From: Gammaproteobacteria bacterium
Lineage (GTDB): Bacteria > Pseudomonadota > Gammaproteobacteria > S012-40
Assembly (NCBI GenBank): GCA_026982215.1
Contig: JALSHN010000037.1
Location: 1-5,991 of the forward strand
DNA: 5,991 nucleotides
Direction of reading: 5' to 3'
Positions 5,156-5,991 of this stretch are shown in pieces (the stretch's first letter is position 1; each line of letters begins with the position of its first letter). The notes under the pieces are model-generated. The model had not been told where the DNA came from, did not search any database, and saw only the letters and a list, made by a program, of their open reading frames with translations. The position numbers were made by a program, and so were the translations under genes.

Positions 5156-5991
5156 TCAGCGCCAGGCCAGGGGGATCCCCAGCTCCCGCAAGGTGCGCAT
5201 GGAAGAACCGACGCAGCCATCGACGAAGGCCCGTCGCTCGGGATTGTCCCAGGCGCGTTGCGCCCAGGTCCGCCCCGGTGCCAGTCCCGCCAGCTCGTAG
5301 ACTTGCGCCGGAGGATAGAAAAAACGGCGCACGAACTGGGTGAAGGCGCGGTTGACCAACGGTCGGTAGAGCGCCTTGCGCCAATGAGAGAGCGCCCCCA
5401 GGCCCCGTTCCACCGTGTTGCGGGCGTGGGCGATGTGGCGTGCCTCGTCGATGAGGTGCATGGTGACGATATCGAAGATGGCCGGATTGACCGCCTCACG
5501 ACGGCTGCGGATGAAGCGGTTCAGCCGATCCGGGATTTCCTCGCCCATCAACACGGCGGTCCAGAAGGCCACCGAAGAAAACGGCGTTGCCCGGGCGAAC
5601 AGATTGGGGAGATCGAAGCGATTGAAGGCGCTATGGGGCACCAGTGGACCCGCCCGCTGGCGCAGCTCCAGGAACACCAGGCTGTGCCCGGCCTCCTCGC
5701 GCAGCTCATGGAGGTGATAGAGGGCGTGGACCTCGTCCTCGCGCCGGCGCAACAGGGCGCGGCTGATGCGCACCATGAACAAGGCCTCCAGCCACAGCGC
5801 CCCCTCGATGATGTGGAGGAATTCATAGCGTGCCAGCGCATGGCGCTGCTCCTCCGCCAGCGCCTCGAATTCCGCCACTCCATGGAGAGAGACGGCCGCC
5901 GGCGGTAACCATGGGCGGGGATCGTCGTCGAGCAGTTCCCAACGGATACGGTTGAGAGGGTCTTGGTAGGGGGTGCTATTGCGCGCCAGCT
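5156..5991 (-). CDS. AurF-like diiron oxygenase, N-terminus outside the window
   Basis: Member of the AurF (p-aminobenzoate N-oxygenase) family of ferritin-like diiron enzymes, which oxidise amines or other small substrates with O2. The frame is open to the right edge, so 277 residues are visible and the start lies beyond it. GTG 5878 could be taken as a start, but the 37 codons before it (including YQDPLNRIRWELL and PRPWLPPAAVSLHG) read as genuine family sequence. Counting visible residues, the ligand set fits AurF: E62 (HIIEGALW), E99 and H102 in EEAGH, E151 in MGEEIPDR, and H178-x3-E182-x2-H185 in HLIDEARH. The E151-to-H178 spacing of 27 equals that of AurF E196/H223. The C-terminal FFYPPAQVYELAG follows. 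All ligands are present, so it is probably active. The substrate is unknown, and no biosynthetic cluster is visible around it. Confidence 0.85.
   Translation of the reverse strand, partial: LARNSTPYQDPLNRIRWELLDDDPRPWLPPAAVSLHGVAEFEALAEEQRHALARYEFLHIIEGALWLEALFMVRISRALLRRREDEVHALYHLHELREEAGHSLVFLELRQRAGPLVPHSAFNRFDLPNLFARATPFSSVAFWTAVLMGEEIPDRLNRFIRSRREAVNPAIFDIVTMHLIDEARHIAHARNTVERGLGALSHWRKALYRPLVNRAFTQFVRRFFYPPAQVYELAGLAPGRTWAQRAWDNPERRAFVDGCVGSSMRTLRELGIPLAWR

Noticed and set aside
5258..5908. 216-aa + strand ORF opposite the diiron oxygenase
   Set aside because: Shadow of a well-supported minus-strand enzyme with a complete ligand set; no family features of its own.
1..5991. CRISPR array, tRNA, rRNA, insertion sequence or prophage
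   Set aside because: No regularly spaced direct repeats, cloverleaf-like segments, transposase or integrase motifs, or terminal inverted repeats were seen.

Overview
The window is GC-rich, densely coding bacterial chromosome. TGA-rich stops, GC-rich third codon positions, strong GGAGG-type ribosome sites and stop/start overlaps fit a free-living proteobacterium. The amgK-murU pair (known from Pseudomonas and other Gram-negatives), an HDOD protein and a CheZ-like protein point to a gammaproteobacterium; a finer placement would be a guess. I see no insertion sequence, integrase, phage gene, CRISPR array, tRNA or rRNA.

Left half (1-2791, + strand): a tightly coupled four-gene unit. It starts with the C-terminal two thirds of AmgK (sugar 1-kinase), overlaps MurU (uridylyltransferase) by 13 bp, continues through ATGA into an uncharacterised all-helical 148-aa protein, and through GTGA into a 361-aa GT-B glycosyltransferase-like protein resembling the N-terminal half of L-arabinokinases. 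AmgK and MurU recycle cell-wall MurNAc to UDP-MurNAc. The last two genes are unassigned but their coupling suggests a related sugar or envelope role.

Middle (2792-3700): a secretion-signal ORF broken by two same-direction frame changes, at a G5 and near a C5 run (2861-3170). Next comes a tiny minus-strand gene for a 35-aa single-span membrane protein (3462-3355). It has a strong Shine-Dalgarno, a leader hairpin and its own UUCG-tetraloop terminator. A 238-bp divergent control region separates it from the next gene.

Right half (3701-5991): an HDOD signalling protein on the + strand, ending at a perfect 10-bp hairpin. Facing it on the - strand are a 143-aa protein with a CheZ-like D-x3-Q motif and, upstream of that, an AurF-like diiron oxygenase that runs off the right edge. 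The diiron protein frame is open to the end of the window, well beyond its first internal GTG. HDOD plus a CheZ-like protein suggests signalling or motility; the diiron enzyme's substrate is unknown.
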